Positions 18,543-25,999 of a stretch of 64,000 nt of DNA are shown piece by piece. Location of the stretch: positions 62,001-126,000 of the forward strand of contig NZ_JYKS01000040.1 of assembly GCF_000935045.1 (NCBI RefSeq), in the 5' to 3' direction. How positions within the stretch are numbered: the first letter of the stretch is position 1; each line of letters starts with the position of its first letter. This DNA comes from Pseudomonas sp. 10-1B (GTDB lineage: Bacteria > Pseudomonadota > Gammaproteobacteria > Pseudomonadales > Pseudomonadaceae). The notes beneath the pieces are model-generated. The model was not told the origin of the DNA, searched no databases, and was given only the letters and a program-made list of their open reading frames with translations. Made by a program: the position numbers and the translations under genes.

Positions 18543-18557
18543 AGTGGTCCTACCAGT
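18543..18557. promoter_or_regulatory. GlcC-type operator 2, next to glcC ribosome-binding site
   Basis: AGTGGTCCTACCAGT repeats the 11-base core TGGTCCTACCA of operator 1, 75 bases away centre to centre (about seven helical turns). Its end touches the TAGGAGGA ribosome-binding site of glcC, so bound GlcC would block its own transcription (inference). Confidence 0.72.
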
Positions 18558-18570
18558 AGGAGGATGCGCA

Positions 18571-19335
18571 GTGGGTACTGAAGGCAAGGCCAAGGTCGCC
18601 GACCTGGTGGCCGAACGGGTCGAGCGGCTGATCGTCGAAGGCGTGCTCAAGGTGGGCCAGGCCCTGCCGTCGGAGCGGCGGCTGGTGGAGAAACTTGGCT
18701 GCTCACGCTCGGCCCTGCGCGAAGGCCTGCGTATTCTGCGTGGGCGCGGCATCATCGACACCGAGCAGGGGCGTGGCTCGTTCGTCGCCGACCTGACGGG
18801 GCAGGCGGGCACCACGCCGTTGATGCATCTGTTCAGCTCGCAACCGCGCACGCTGTTCGACCTGCTGGAGGTGCGGGCGTTGCTGGAGGCTGAGTCAGCG
18901 CGCCTGGCGGCCTTGCGTGCCACCGATGTGGACCGCTTGCTGATTCGCCGGCGTTACGAAGAGATGCTCGCCGCGCACGCCGTCCACGAGGCGCTCGATG
19001 CCCGAGAACATGCCCGCCGCGACCACGCTTTCCACCGGGCGATCAGCGAGGCTTCGCACAACCCGGTGCTGGTGCACACCCTGCAGTCGCTCAGCGACTT
19101 GACCTTGAGCACGGTGTTCGCTTCGGTCAACAACCTGTACTGCCGCCCGGCGCAGAAGCGCCAGATCGACCGCCAGCATGCGCGCTTGTATCGCGCGGTG
19201 ATGGAGCAATTGCCCGAACAGGCGCAGCGGGCGGCGCGGGAGCATATCAACGGGATACGGGACAGCTTGCGGGAGATCGAGCAGGAAGAACAGCGCTTGG
19301 TGCGGGCGACCATGCGCATGGATGGCTGGGGCTGA
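18571..19335 (+). CDS. glcC: GlcC, FadR-family regulator of the glycolate operon
   Basis: 254 residues: a GntR winged helix (VADLVAERVERLIVEGVLK, ALPSERRLVEKLGCSRSALRE) and a C-terminal FCD ligand domain (AREHARRDHAFHRAISEASHNPVL with metal-binding Asp/His residues). GTG at 18571 is chosen over GTG at 18535 because TAGGAGGA lies 6 bases before it and the operator falls outside the gene. GlcC normally activates glcDEFG in the presence of glycolate and represses itself; the two dyads upstream fit this. Confidence 0.94.
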   Translation: MGTEGKAKVADLVAERVERLIVEGVLKVGQALPSERRLVEKLGCSRSALREGLRILRGRGIIDTEQGRGSFVADLTGQAGTTPLMHLFSSQPRTLFDLLEVRALLEAESARLAALRATDVDRLLIRRRYEEMLAAHAVHEALDAREHARRDHAFHRAISEASHNPVLVHTLQSLSDLTLSTVFASVNNLYCRPAQKRQIDRQHARLYRAVMEQLPEQAQRAAREHINGIRDSLREIEQEEQRLVRATMRMDGWG

Positions 19336-19346
19336 GTCTTACCTGT

Positions 19347-19433
19347 ACCGGCCCTTTCGCGGGTAAACCCGCTCCCACAGGGACGGATTTGTGCGCCCCC
19401 TGTGGGAGCGGGTTTACCCGCGAAAGGGCCGGC
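19347..19433. repeat. REP pair, inverted (type B)
   Basis: Perfectly inverted units with core cgcgggtaaacccgctccca (about 19348-19383 and 19397-19432), close to the classic P. putida REP consensus. It lies after glcC and before the convergent DUF2388 gene. Confidence 0.9.
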
Positions 19434-19444
19434 ACGGGAGTACC

Positions 19445-19762
19445 TCAATGATCGGCTACGGGATCGTCCTGGGACAGGATAGCCCGGGCCAGCTCTTCAT
19501 CATTGGCCTGCAGCCCAGGATGGTCCTTGCGGACCTGTTCCAGCGCCGACTCCACATAGGCGCCTCGGATTGCACCGCCGCTGGCGACAAACGCGGAAAG
19601 CTCGTCACGGGCCGGGATGATCCGTTTGTCGTCCTTGAAAGTCGAGTAAAGCGAGGCGGAGATACCCGCCGAGGTGGCGACGTCGCCCGCATCGACGCGG
19701 GCCAGGGCAGCACCGGCAGGCAGCAGGAGCAGCAGCGCAGGGGCGAGGAGTAGGTGGCGCAT
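19445..19762 (-). CDS. DUF2388 family secreted small protein
   Basis: 105 residues with a signal peptide (MRHLLLAPALLLLLPAGAALA) cleaved after ALA, leaving ~84 residues in the periplasm. The mature part (ATSAGISASLYSTFKDDK, FVASGGAIRGAYVESALEQVR, LARAILSQ) matches my memory of the Pseudomonas DUF2388 family of unknown function. The start is set at MRHLLL (19762) because the upstream extension would bury the signal peptide. Confidence 0.82.
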   Translation of the reverse strand: MRHLLLAPALLLLLPAGAALARVDAGDVATSAGISASLYSTFKDDKRIIPARDELSAFVASGGAIRGAYVESALEQVRKDHPGLQANDEELARAILSQDDPVADH

Positions 19763-19862
19763 GTCGTGTTCTCCAGTAGGGTGAAGCCCAAGGAAATTAA
19801 CCACTCAGTGTTTAAGAAAGCGCGGGGGTGGTGGTAGTTCCCTTTCTGTGCTGGAGATTGCA

Positions 19863-19962
19863 AGGGGCCGCTTTGCGGCCCATCGCCGGCAAGCCAGCTC
19901 CCACAGGATTGCGCGGTAGCTGTGTGGCTTGCCGGCGATTGGGCTGCGCAGCAGCCCCCGAG
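19863..19962. repeat. REP pair, inverted, imperfect (type A)
   Basis: A gggccgctttgcggccc hairpin followed by a forward unit (cggcaagccagctcccacag at about 19888-19907) and a degraded reverse unit (ggcttgccggcgat at about 19926-19939). Confidence 0.8.
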
Positions 19963-19968
19963 GCCCGG

Positions 19969-21420
19969 TCAAGCCAACTGATAGGTGGTCTTCACCCGCG
20001 TGAAGAATTGCCGCGCATGCGTCCCTTGCTCCCGCGAGCCCAGGCTCGATGCACCATTGCCACCAAACGGCACGTGGTAATCCACCCCGGCCGTGGGCAG
20101 GTTGACCATGACCATGCCCGCCGAACTGTTGCGCTTGAAGTGCTCGGCATGGCGCAGCGAAGTGGTGACGATACCGGCGGACAGGCCAAACGCAGTGTCT
20201 TCAGCCGCGCTGAAAGCTTCGGCGTAATCACGCACCCTGAGCACGCTGAGCACCGGCCCGAAGATTTCTTCGCGGTAGATGCGCATGTCGGGCGTTACCT
20301 CGGTGAACAGCGCCGGGGTGAAGAAATACGCACCCGCCTGGTTGTCGATACGCTCGCCGCCGCACACCAGCTTCGCGCCCTGCTCAAGGCCCGCGGCCAC
20401 GTACGCCAGGTTCTGCTCCAGTTGCCGGCTGTCGACCACCGGGCCGATGTCGGTGCCGGGCTGCAGCGCATCGCCCACTTTCAGTGCACGGGTACGTTCG
20501 GCCAGGCGCGCGACGAAGGCGTCGTGAATGCCTGCGGTCACGATCACCCGCGAGCTGGCCGTGCAGCGCTGGCCGGTGCTGTAGAACGAGCCGTTCAGCG
20601 CTACGTCCACTGCCTGCTCCAGGTCGGCATCGTCCAGCACGATCAGCGGGTTCTTGCCGCCCATCTCCAACTGCACTTTCTTCATGCCTTCGGCGGCCAG
20701 GCGGGCGATCTGCCGGCCGGTGTGTTCGGAGCCGGTGAAGCTGATACCGTCGACCAGCGGCGAGCGGATAAGGGTATCGCCGACGCTGCGCCCCGGGCCG
20801 ATCAGCATATTGAACACGCCCGCCGGCAAGCCGGCGCGGGCGATGATCTCGGCCAGGGCCCAGGCCGAGGAGGGCACCAGTTCGGCTGGCTTGAACACCA
20901 CGCAATTGCCAAAGCACAGTGCCGGGGCGATCTTCCACGCCGGGATGGCGATGGGGAAGTTCCACGGGGCGATGATGCCGACCACGCCCAGCGGCTGGCT
21001 GAACACATCGATGCCCACGTCCTGGCGCACCGACTGGTACTTCTCGCCTTCGGCGCGCAGGGCTTCCTGGGCGTAGAACTTGAACGAGCGCCCGGCGCGG
21101 TCCACTTCGCCCAGGGCTTCGCGCACCACCTTGCCTTCTTCGCGGGCCAGCAACGTGGCCAGTTCTTCTCGGCGCGCGAGGATTTCCGTGCCGATGAAAT
21201 CCAGCGCGTCAGCACGCTGCTGCGGGTTGCTGCGCGCCCAGGCCGGCTGCGCGCGGCGGGCGGCGCTGATGGCACGCTCGGTCAGCAGATGGTCGGCGCG
21301 TTCGAAGCGTTCGAGCACTTCAGCCGGGTTGGATGGGTTGCGGTTTTCCAGCAGGTCGGTGCTGCTGCCGAGCGCGACGAAAGCGCCATCGACGTAGCTG
21401 CTCTTGGTAACGAGGGTCAT
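19969..21420 (-). CDS. NAD(P)-dependent aldehyde dehydrogenase
   Basis: 483-residue ALDH superfamily enzyme. The catalytic Cys is in GSFYSTGQRCTASSR, the general base Glu in VQLEMGGKNPL, the cofactor-binding stretch is IIAPWNFPIAIPAWKIAPAL and the late motif is FGPVLSVLRV. It oxidises an aldehyde to an acid. It is the last of three genes (FAD oxidase, 2-hydroxyacid dehydrogenase, ALDH), and its ATG overlaps the previous stop (ATGA). This fits a pathway in which an amine oxidase makes an aldehyde that ALDH then removes (inference). The closest recalled relatives oxidise semialdehydes such as 2,5-dioxopentanoate. Confidence 0.9.
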   Translation of the reverse strand: MTLVTKSSYVDGAFVALGSSTDLLENRNPSNPAEVLERFERADHLLTERAISAARRAQPAWARSNPQQRADALDFIGTEILARREELATLLAREEGKVVREALGEVDRAGRSFKFYAQEALRAEGEKYQSVRQDVGIDVFSQPLGVVGIIAPWNFPIAIPAWKIAPALCFGNCVVFKPAELVPSSAWALAEIIARAGLPAGVFNMLIGPGRSVGDTLIRSPLVDGISFTGSEHTGRQIARLAAEGMKKVQLEMGGKNPLIVLDDADLEQAVDVALNGSFYSTGQRCTASSRVIVTAGIHDAFVARLAERTRALKVGDALQPGTDIGPVVDSRQLEQNLAYVAAGLEQGAKLVCGGERIDNQAGAYFFTPALFTEVTPDMRIYREEIFGPVLSVLRVRDYAEAFSAAEDTAFGLSAGIVTTSLRHAEHFKRNSSAGMVMVNLPTAGVDYHVPFGGNGASSLGSREQGTHARQFFTRVKTTYQLA

Positions 21421-22385
21421 GCGGTACGCATCCTTTTTGCAGAAACCTGGCGGGCGACGAAATCACTGATGTTGTCCACGGCGCTGTCCATCAGCTGTTG
21501 CATGGCGTCTTCGCTGCTCCAGGCGATGTGCGGGTTGAGCAGGAAGTCATCGCGGTCGATCAGTTGGAACAACGGGTTGCTCGGGTGCAACGGCTCCACT
21601 TCCACCACATCCAGCGCCACGCCGCCCAGCAGGCCTTGCTGCAGTGCCTGGATCAGGGCCGCTTCGTTGACCACGCCGCCACGGCCGGTATTGACCACCA
21701 CGGCATCGGGCTTCATCAGCGCCAGTTGACCGGCGTCGATCAGGTTGTGGGTTTCTGCCGTGAGCGGGCAGTTGATCGACAGCACGTCACAGCTTGCAAG
21801 CAGTTCGGCCAGTGGCCGGCAGTCGGGGCCCTTGCGCTTGCCACCGCGGTCTTCGAACAGCACCTGCATGCCGAACGCCCGCGCCAGGTGCGCCAGGCGC
21901 AGGGCGATCGGGCCGCTGCCGATGATAGCCAACTGCTTGCCGCGTATGTCGCGGATGCGGTGGTTGAAGTAGATGTTCTGGTGCGGCTTGTCGCCGGCAT
22001 GCACCTGGCGCATCAGGCGGGTGAACGCGGCCGGGCGACGAAACAGTTCCAGGATCATCGCCATGCTGTGTTCGGCCACGGTATTGGCGGCATAGCCCGG
22101 CACGCTCGACACTTCGATGCCGTGGGCCTCGCAGTAGTCGACGTCGACGATGTCGCGGCCGGTCAGGGCCAGCGAGATCATCTTCAGCTTGGGCAACTGG
22201 CGCAGGTGCTCTTCGCGCAGCGGCACGCTGCAGGTCAGTGCCACGGTGGCGTCTTTCAAGTGCTCCAGCACTTGCTCGGGATGGGTGTAGGCAAACTGCT
22301 GCCAGCTGTGCTCGCAGTCAGGGCGCTTGAGGCGGGTGGAAGGCGCCAGGCCTTCGTCATCGAGGAAGACGATATGTTCGCTCAC
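21417..22385 (-). CDS. D-isomer-specific 2-hydroxyacid dehydrogenase
   Basis: 322 residues. NAD-binding motif AIIGSGPIALRLAHLARAFG is near residue 150. The substrate Arg is in VVNTGRGGVVNEAAL, and the catalytic Glu/His pair is in VEPLHPSNPLF and LNPHIAWSS. The start is GTG at 22385 (VSEHIVFLDDEG), with AAGGACA upstream and 10 bases after the FAD oxidase gene; the longer ORF overlaps that gene. It interconverts a 2-keto acid and a 2-hydroxy acid; in this operon it may reduce a glyoxylate- or hydroxypyruvate-like product (inference). Confidence 0.88.
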   Translation of the reverse strand: MSEHIVFLDDEGLAPSTRLKRPDCEHSWQQFAYTHPEQVLEHLKDATVALTCSVPLREEHLRQLPKLKMISLALTGRDIVDVDYCEAHGIEVSSVPGYAANTVAEHSMAMILELFRRPAAFTRLMRQVHAGDKPHQNIYFNHRIRDIRGKQLAIIGSGPIALRLAHLARAFGMQVLFEDRGGKRKGPDCRPLAELLASCDVLSINCPLTAETHNLIDAGQLALMKPDAVVVNTGRGGVVNEAALIQALQQGLLGGVALDVVEVEPLHPSNPLFQLIDRDDFLLNPHIAWSSEDAMQQLMDSAVDNISDFVARQVSAKRMRTA

Positions 22386-22395
22386 GGTGTTGTCC

Positions 22396-23787
22396 TTATT
22401 TTTTCTGCGCTGGCACGTAGCCGGCCGGTGCCATGCCCACCAGCTGGCGGGTGATGAAGCCGGCGTCCTGGTCGTGATCTTCCAGCGACTCCTTGCGCAC
22501 CAACGCATCGCGCACCAGGTGCGCGCCGAAGAAGCGCAACGGCTCTGGCGGCAGCAGCTTCATCTTCTGGTTGACCAGGCCACAGTTGGCCCACTCGTCA
22601 TTGGCGTGCTCGACCAGCGACTTGATGATGCGGCTGGCGAACACGGTGGTGGCCACGCCGTTGCCGGAAAAACCGATGCCGTAGCTGATGTTCTGGTGAT
22701 GGTCGAGGTAGCCGAAGTTCGGCAGGCCTTTCATGGCCCGGTCGATCGGCCCGGTCCAACTGCTGACCACCGGCACGTCCTGCAGCTGCGGGTACAGCCG
22801 GCGCAGTTCGGCGGCCACCCTGTCGGCGGCCGGCGAGGGCTTTTCATACAGGTTGCCGATGCGCCCGGCATAGGCGAACTGGCCCAGCGGCTTGCCGAAC
22901 ACCACGCGCCCGTCCGGGGTGTTGCGCCAGTAGTTGAGTACGGTGCGCGAGTCGGTCATGCATTCGCCGCCGCTGAAGCCGATGGCGTCGAGTTTGGCCT
23001 TGGCTGGCGCGGTGGCGACCATGTCGCTGGACATGATCGCGATCATCCGGCGCAGCTCGGGGAACTGCGCGCCCCAGGCGTTCAGCGCCAGCACCACCTG
23101 GTTGGCCTTCACCTGGCCCTTGCCGGTATGCACCACCGGCTGCTTGCCGCGCTGCAGGTGGGTGAACGGCGATTTTTCGAAAATCTGTACACCCAGTTTC
23201 AGCGCCACGCGGCGCAGGCCGCGGGCCAGCATGGCCGGCTGCACGGTGGCGGCGTTGGGATCGAAGATGCCGCCCAGGACCAGTGGCGAGCCGACGCGGC
23301 CGCGGATGGTCTGGCGGTCCAGCTCCTGGAATGGGTTGACGTCGAGCTTCTGCAGGCCGTCGGTGAGCACACGCCAGGAGTTCATCTGCCGCTGGTTGGT
23401 GGCTGTCCACAGCCAGCCGTCCTTGCGGTACTGGGCGTCGATGCAGTGCTCCTGGCAGAACGTGCCGATTTCGTCGATGGCCGACTCGGCCGCCTCGCAG
23501 ATCCGCCGCGCCTCGACGTCGCCGCAGATTGTGCGCAGCGACAGGTACTTGCCCCACCAGTTGGTGGCCACGCCACCGTTACGCCCGCTGGCACCTGAAC
23601 CGCAGCGGTCGCGTTCGACGATGACGATGGTTTTTTCCGGGTGGGCCTGTTTCAGGCGAATGGCCGACCACAGGCCAAGGAAACCACCGCCGACGATGCA
23701 CACGTCGGCTTGAATCGAGTCCTGCAGGGCAGGGGCCAGGTCGCTGTCCAGGTCGAGCGCCTGGGCATACCAGAATCCACGGTACAT
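22396..23787 (-). CDS. FAD-dependent amine/amino-acid oxidoreductase (DAO family)
   Basis: 463 residues of the glycine/D-amino-acid oxidase superfamily, most like the PuuB (gamma-glutamylputrescine oxidase) branch. The FAD dinucleotide-binding motif is ADVCIVGGGFLGLWSAIRL (residues about 28-46), then CGSGASGRNGG; the C-terminal FAD contact is NISYGIGFSGNGVATT. The start at 23787 (MYRGFWY) replaces a longer ORF. Expected reaction: oxidation of a secondary or primary amine to an imine. First gene of the operon, divergent from the GlxA-type regulator. Confidence 0.87.
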   Translation of the reverse strand: MYRGFWYAQALDLDSDLAPALQDSIQADVCIVGGGFLGLWSAIRLKQAHPEKTIVIVERDRCGSGASGRNGGVATNWWGKYLSLRTICGDVEARRICEAAESAIDEIGTFCQEHCIDAQYRKDGWLWTATNQRQMNSWRVLTDGLQKLDVNPFQELDRQTIRGRVGSPLVLGGIFDPNAATVQPAMLARGLRRVALKLGVQIFEKSPFTHLQRGKQPVVHTGKGQVKANQVVLALNAWGAQFPELRRMIAIMSSDMVATAPAKAKLDAIGFSGGECMTDSRTVLNYWRNTPDGRVVFGKPLGQFAYAGRIGNLYEKPSPAADRVAAELRRLYPQLQDVPVVSSWTGPIDRAMKGLPNFGYLDHHQNISYGIGFSGNGVATTVFASRIIKSLVEHANDEWANCGLVNQKMKLLPPEPLRFFGAHLVRDALVRKESLEDHDQDAGFITRQLVGMAPAGYVPAQKK

Positions 23788-23860
23788 GAAGGGTGCCTCT
23801 AAGCATGTTTGTCTTGTGCACACATGATGCTCAGCCGGGCTGGGGGGCCGATATTACAGT

Positions 23861-23897
23861 CATGACAATTGATAGAACGGCGCCGCCTTTTGTCATG
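23861..23897. promoter_or_regulatory. Dyad in the divergent promoter region
   Basis: CATGACAA (23861-23868) and its complement TTGTCATG (23890-23897) face each other across 21 bases, between the divergent FAD oxidase and GlxA-type genes. It could be the regulator's binding site; no direct evidence. Confidence 0.35.
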
Positions 23898-23987
23898 GAT
23901 TTCCTATTTGTGGGGATGCATATGATATGACGGACGCAGGGCGCGCTTTAGAATGGCGCCATTGTGGATGTCATGAGGCCAGCTTCC

Positions 23988-25061
23988 ATGGTTGCCCAAC
24001 AACAAATAGAACACCAGATAGAGCCGGCACCGGCCGCCGCCGTCGCCATGCAGGTAAAGCCCGAACTGCGAGTGGGCTTCGTGCTGATGAACCACTTCAC
24101 CCTGGTGCCGGTGGCCGGGCTGGTGGATTCGCTGCGCTTTGCCGCCGACAAGTCGTTCCGCAGCCAGCAGGTGTTTTGCCAGTGGGACTGGATGACCCTC
24201 GACGACCAACCGATCACCGCCAGCTGCGGCATGCCCGTTTCGCCGACCAAGCCGCTGAATCTGTTCGCCCAGTACGACTACATCGTGCTGGCCGGCGGCC
24301 TGCTGGACGAAACCCGCAACCCACCGGCCTGGCTGCTGGATGCGTTGCGCGAGGTGCATGCGGCCAACATCCCGATCATCGCCCTGTGCTCGGGGTCGTT
24401 CGTATTGGGCAAGGCCGGGCTGCTCGATGGCCGGCGTTGTGCGCTGCATTTCACCTTGCGTGATGAGTTCAAGGAGCGCTTCCCGCTGTCCACGGCGGTG
24501 ATCGACAAAAGCTACGTCGATGACCGCGGCATCATCACCTGCCCGGGCGGTACTGCCATCGACCTGGCGGCCAACCTGATCCGTCGGCATTGCGGCGCGG
24601 TGCGGGCGCAAAAGGGGCTCGAGTACCTGCTGGTGGATGAGCGCGGCGACGAGCAGGAGGGCAAGGCGGCCAGTGAGTGCGTGTACCAGAACGACCGAGT
24701 GCAGCGGGCGATCAGTTTCATGCGTGCCAACCTGGATGCCTCGATGACCCTCAAGGCCGTGGCCGAAGCGGTGGGCACCCATCCCCGGCAGTTGCACCGC
24801 GAGTTCGTTGCCAATACCCAGGAGCCGCCGGCCAACTACTGGCGCAAATTGCGCCTGGACCATGCTCGGCGGTTGCTGGTGAATACCAGCCAGAACATCA
24901 CCAGCATTGCCTTGGCGTGCGGGTTTTCCGATGCGTCGCACTTCATCTTGTGGTTCCGCAAGCAGTATGGCGAGACCCCTTACAACTTCCGCAAGCGGCG
25001 GCATGAGGTGGAGCGGTTCGACTGGCATGGCGACAAGGTGGGGCTGGACCCGGAACTGTAG
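23988..25061 (+). CDS. GlxA-type AraC regulator (DJ-1/PfpI domain plus AraC helix-turn-helix)
   Basis: 357 residues: an N-terminal class I glutamine amidotransferase-like domain (LRVGFVLMNHFTLVPVAGLVDSLRFA; nucleophile-elbow-like IIALCSGSFVLGKAG with a Cys) and a C-terminal AraC DNA-binding domain (MTLKAVAEAVGTHPRQLHR, ITSIALACGFSDASHF, FRKQYGETPYNFRK). This family includes CdhR, ArgR and GbdR, activators of carnitine, arginine and glycine-betaine use, which supports a nitrogenous substrate for the flanking enzymes. ATG at 23988 (GAGG nine bases upstream) is preferred to GTG 23964 or ATG 23973. Confidence 0.9.
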   Translation: MVAQQQIEHQIEPAPAAAVAMQVKPELRVGFVLMNHFTLVPVAGLVDSLRFAADKSFRSQQVFCQWDWMTLDDQPITASCGMPVSPTKPLNLFAQYDYIVLAGGLLDETRNPPAWLLDALREVHAANIPIIALCSGSFVLGKAGLLDGRRCALHFTLRDEFKERFPLSTAVIDKSYVDDRGIITCPGGTAIDLAANLIRRHCGAVRAQKGLEYLLVDERGDEQEGKAASECVYQNDRVQRAISFMRANLDASMTLKAVAEAVGTHPRQLHREFVANTQEPPANYWRKLRLDHARRLLVNTSQNITSIALACGFSDASHFILWFRKQYGETPYNFRKRRHEVERFDWHGDKVGLDPEL

Positions 25062-25109
25062 CAGGCCACCGCGGCTTTTTGCTGTTTGTGGGAGCCCGAA
25101 ACCTGCACA

Positions 25110-25204
25110 GCACCTGTGGGAGCGGGCGTGCCCGCGAAGAATCCAGCGCGGTGGATGGCACCGGCCTTGCCGGTGTTCGCGGGCATGCCCGCTCCCACAG
25201 AGGC
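25110..25204. repeat. REP pair, inverted (type B)
   Basis: Reverse unit cctgtgggagcgggcgtgcc (from about 25113) and forward unit cgcgggcatgcccgctccca (about 25178-25197), with caccggccttgccggtg between them. It follows the GlxA-type gene. Confidence 0.82.
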
Positions 25205-25205
25205 C

Positions 25206-25265
25206 GCATCAGGGCTGACAAGTGTTTGCCACAAGATATGCAGCGGCGAGCACTGGCAACCCTGC
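25206..25265. repeat. Long-hairpin repeat, copy 1 (shortened)
   Basis: About 60 bases related to the 70-base hairpin at 31566-31635. Outer arms GCATCAGGG...CCCTG, middle arms AGTG/CACT, inner arms GCC/GGC and the same acaagatatgcagc loop. Relative to copy 2 it lacks six bases of the inner stem. Confidence 0.75.
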
Positions 25266-25284
25266 TTTGAGCCCTGCGCTATCC

Positions 25285-25626
25285 CTATGGGAGCTGGCCG
25301 AAGGCCTGGATCTCGATGCGGTAATCCGGCGCCGCCAGGGCAGCACCGACACAGGCCCGCACCGGCGGCTGAGCGCCCACCCAGGCGTCATACACCTCAT
25401 TCATCGCGGCAAACTCACCCATGTCGGCCAACCAGATCTGCACACGCGTCAGGTTGCCCTTGCCCGCGCCAACCTGCGCCAGCCACTGCTCCAGTTGCGC
25501 CAGCACGCAGCGGGTCTGCGCGGCGATATCGCCCGGTTGCAGCGCGACAATGCCCGAGGTTTCGATGCGGCCATCCACCAGCACCATCTGGCTGGCCCGT
25601 GGGCCGGGGTTGATACGTTCGATCAT
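25285..25626 (-). CDS. RidA family enamine/imine deaminase
   Basis: 113 residues, the standard RidA (YjgF/UK114) size. Conserved features include SGIVALQPGDIAAQTRCVLAQ, VQIWLADMGEFAAMNEVY and the substrate Arg in PPVRACVGAA. RidA proteins hydrolyse reactive enamines and imines from amino-acid or amine oxidation to keto compounds and ammonia. The start MIERINPGP (25626) is chosen over a longer frame. It lies 11 bases after the cupin gene, in an apparent MFS-cupin-RidA operon. Confidence 0.9.
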   Translation of the reverse strand: MIERINPGPRASQMVLVDGRIETSGIVALQPGDIAAQTRCVLAQLEQWLAQVGAGKGNLTRVQIWLADMGEFAAMNEVYDAWVGAQPPVRACVGAALAAPDYRIEIQAFGQLP

Positions 25627-25637
25627 CGACGGGTTCC

Positions 25638-25988
25638 TTAGAACAGCACGTAAGTCTTGCGCAGGGTTTCGCGGATGTCCCACACCCCTTCGCAGTTCTC
25701 CGGAAACAGCACCGCATCGCCAGCGCGCAGTTCCACCGGCTCGCCACCGTCGGGGGTGAAGGTGCACCAGCCGCTGACGATATGGCTAAACTCACGGTTT
25801 TTCAGGTGGCGGCGGAACACGCCGGGGCTGCTTTCCCAGACGCCGATGCTGGCGCCGACCGCTTGGTCGGTTTGGTCCTGGGCGGTGGCGGCCTGGGCGA
25901 TGGGTAAACCGATCGGCAGGCGGGCAGGGGCCGGCTCGCCCAGTGGCGAGGCGGCGGCATTACGAACAACGGTAAGCACTTGGTTCAT
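25638..25988 (-). CDS. Cupin-domain protein (DUF861/EutQ-like)
   Basis: 116 residues with a small single cupin barrel: GVWESSPGVFRRHLKNREFSHIVSGWCTFTPDGGEPVELRAGDAVLFPENCEGVWD. Such cupins accompany ethanolamine, ureidoglycolate or amine catabolic genes, usually with no defined reaction. It lies between the MFS transporter (11-base gap) and ridA, so it is likely part of the same pathway. Confidence 0.85.
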   Translation of the reverse strand: MNQVLTVVRNAAASPLGEPAPARLPIGLPIAQAATAQDQTDQAVGASIGVWESSPGVFRRHLKNREFSHIVSGWCTFTPDGGEPVELRAGDAVLFPENCEGVWDIRETLRKTYVLF

Positions 25989-25999
25989 CTCAGGTTCCT

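Noticed and set aside
19828..21729. 633-codon ORF antisense to the aldehyde dehydrogenase
   Set aside because: The ALDH on the minus strand has all catalytic motifs; this frame starts in a REP repeat.
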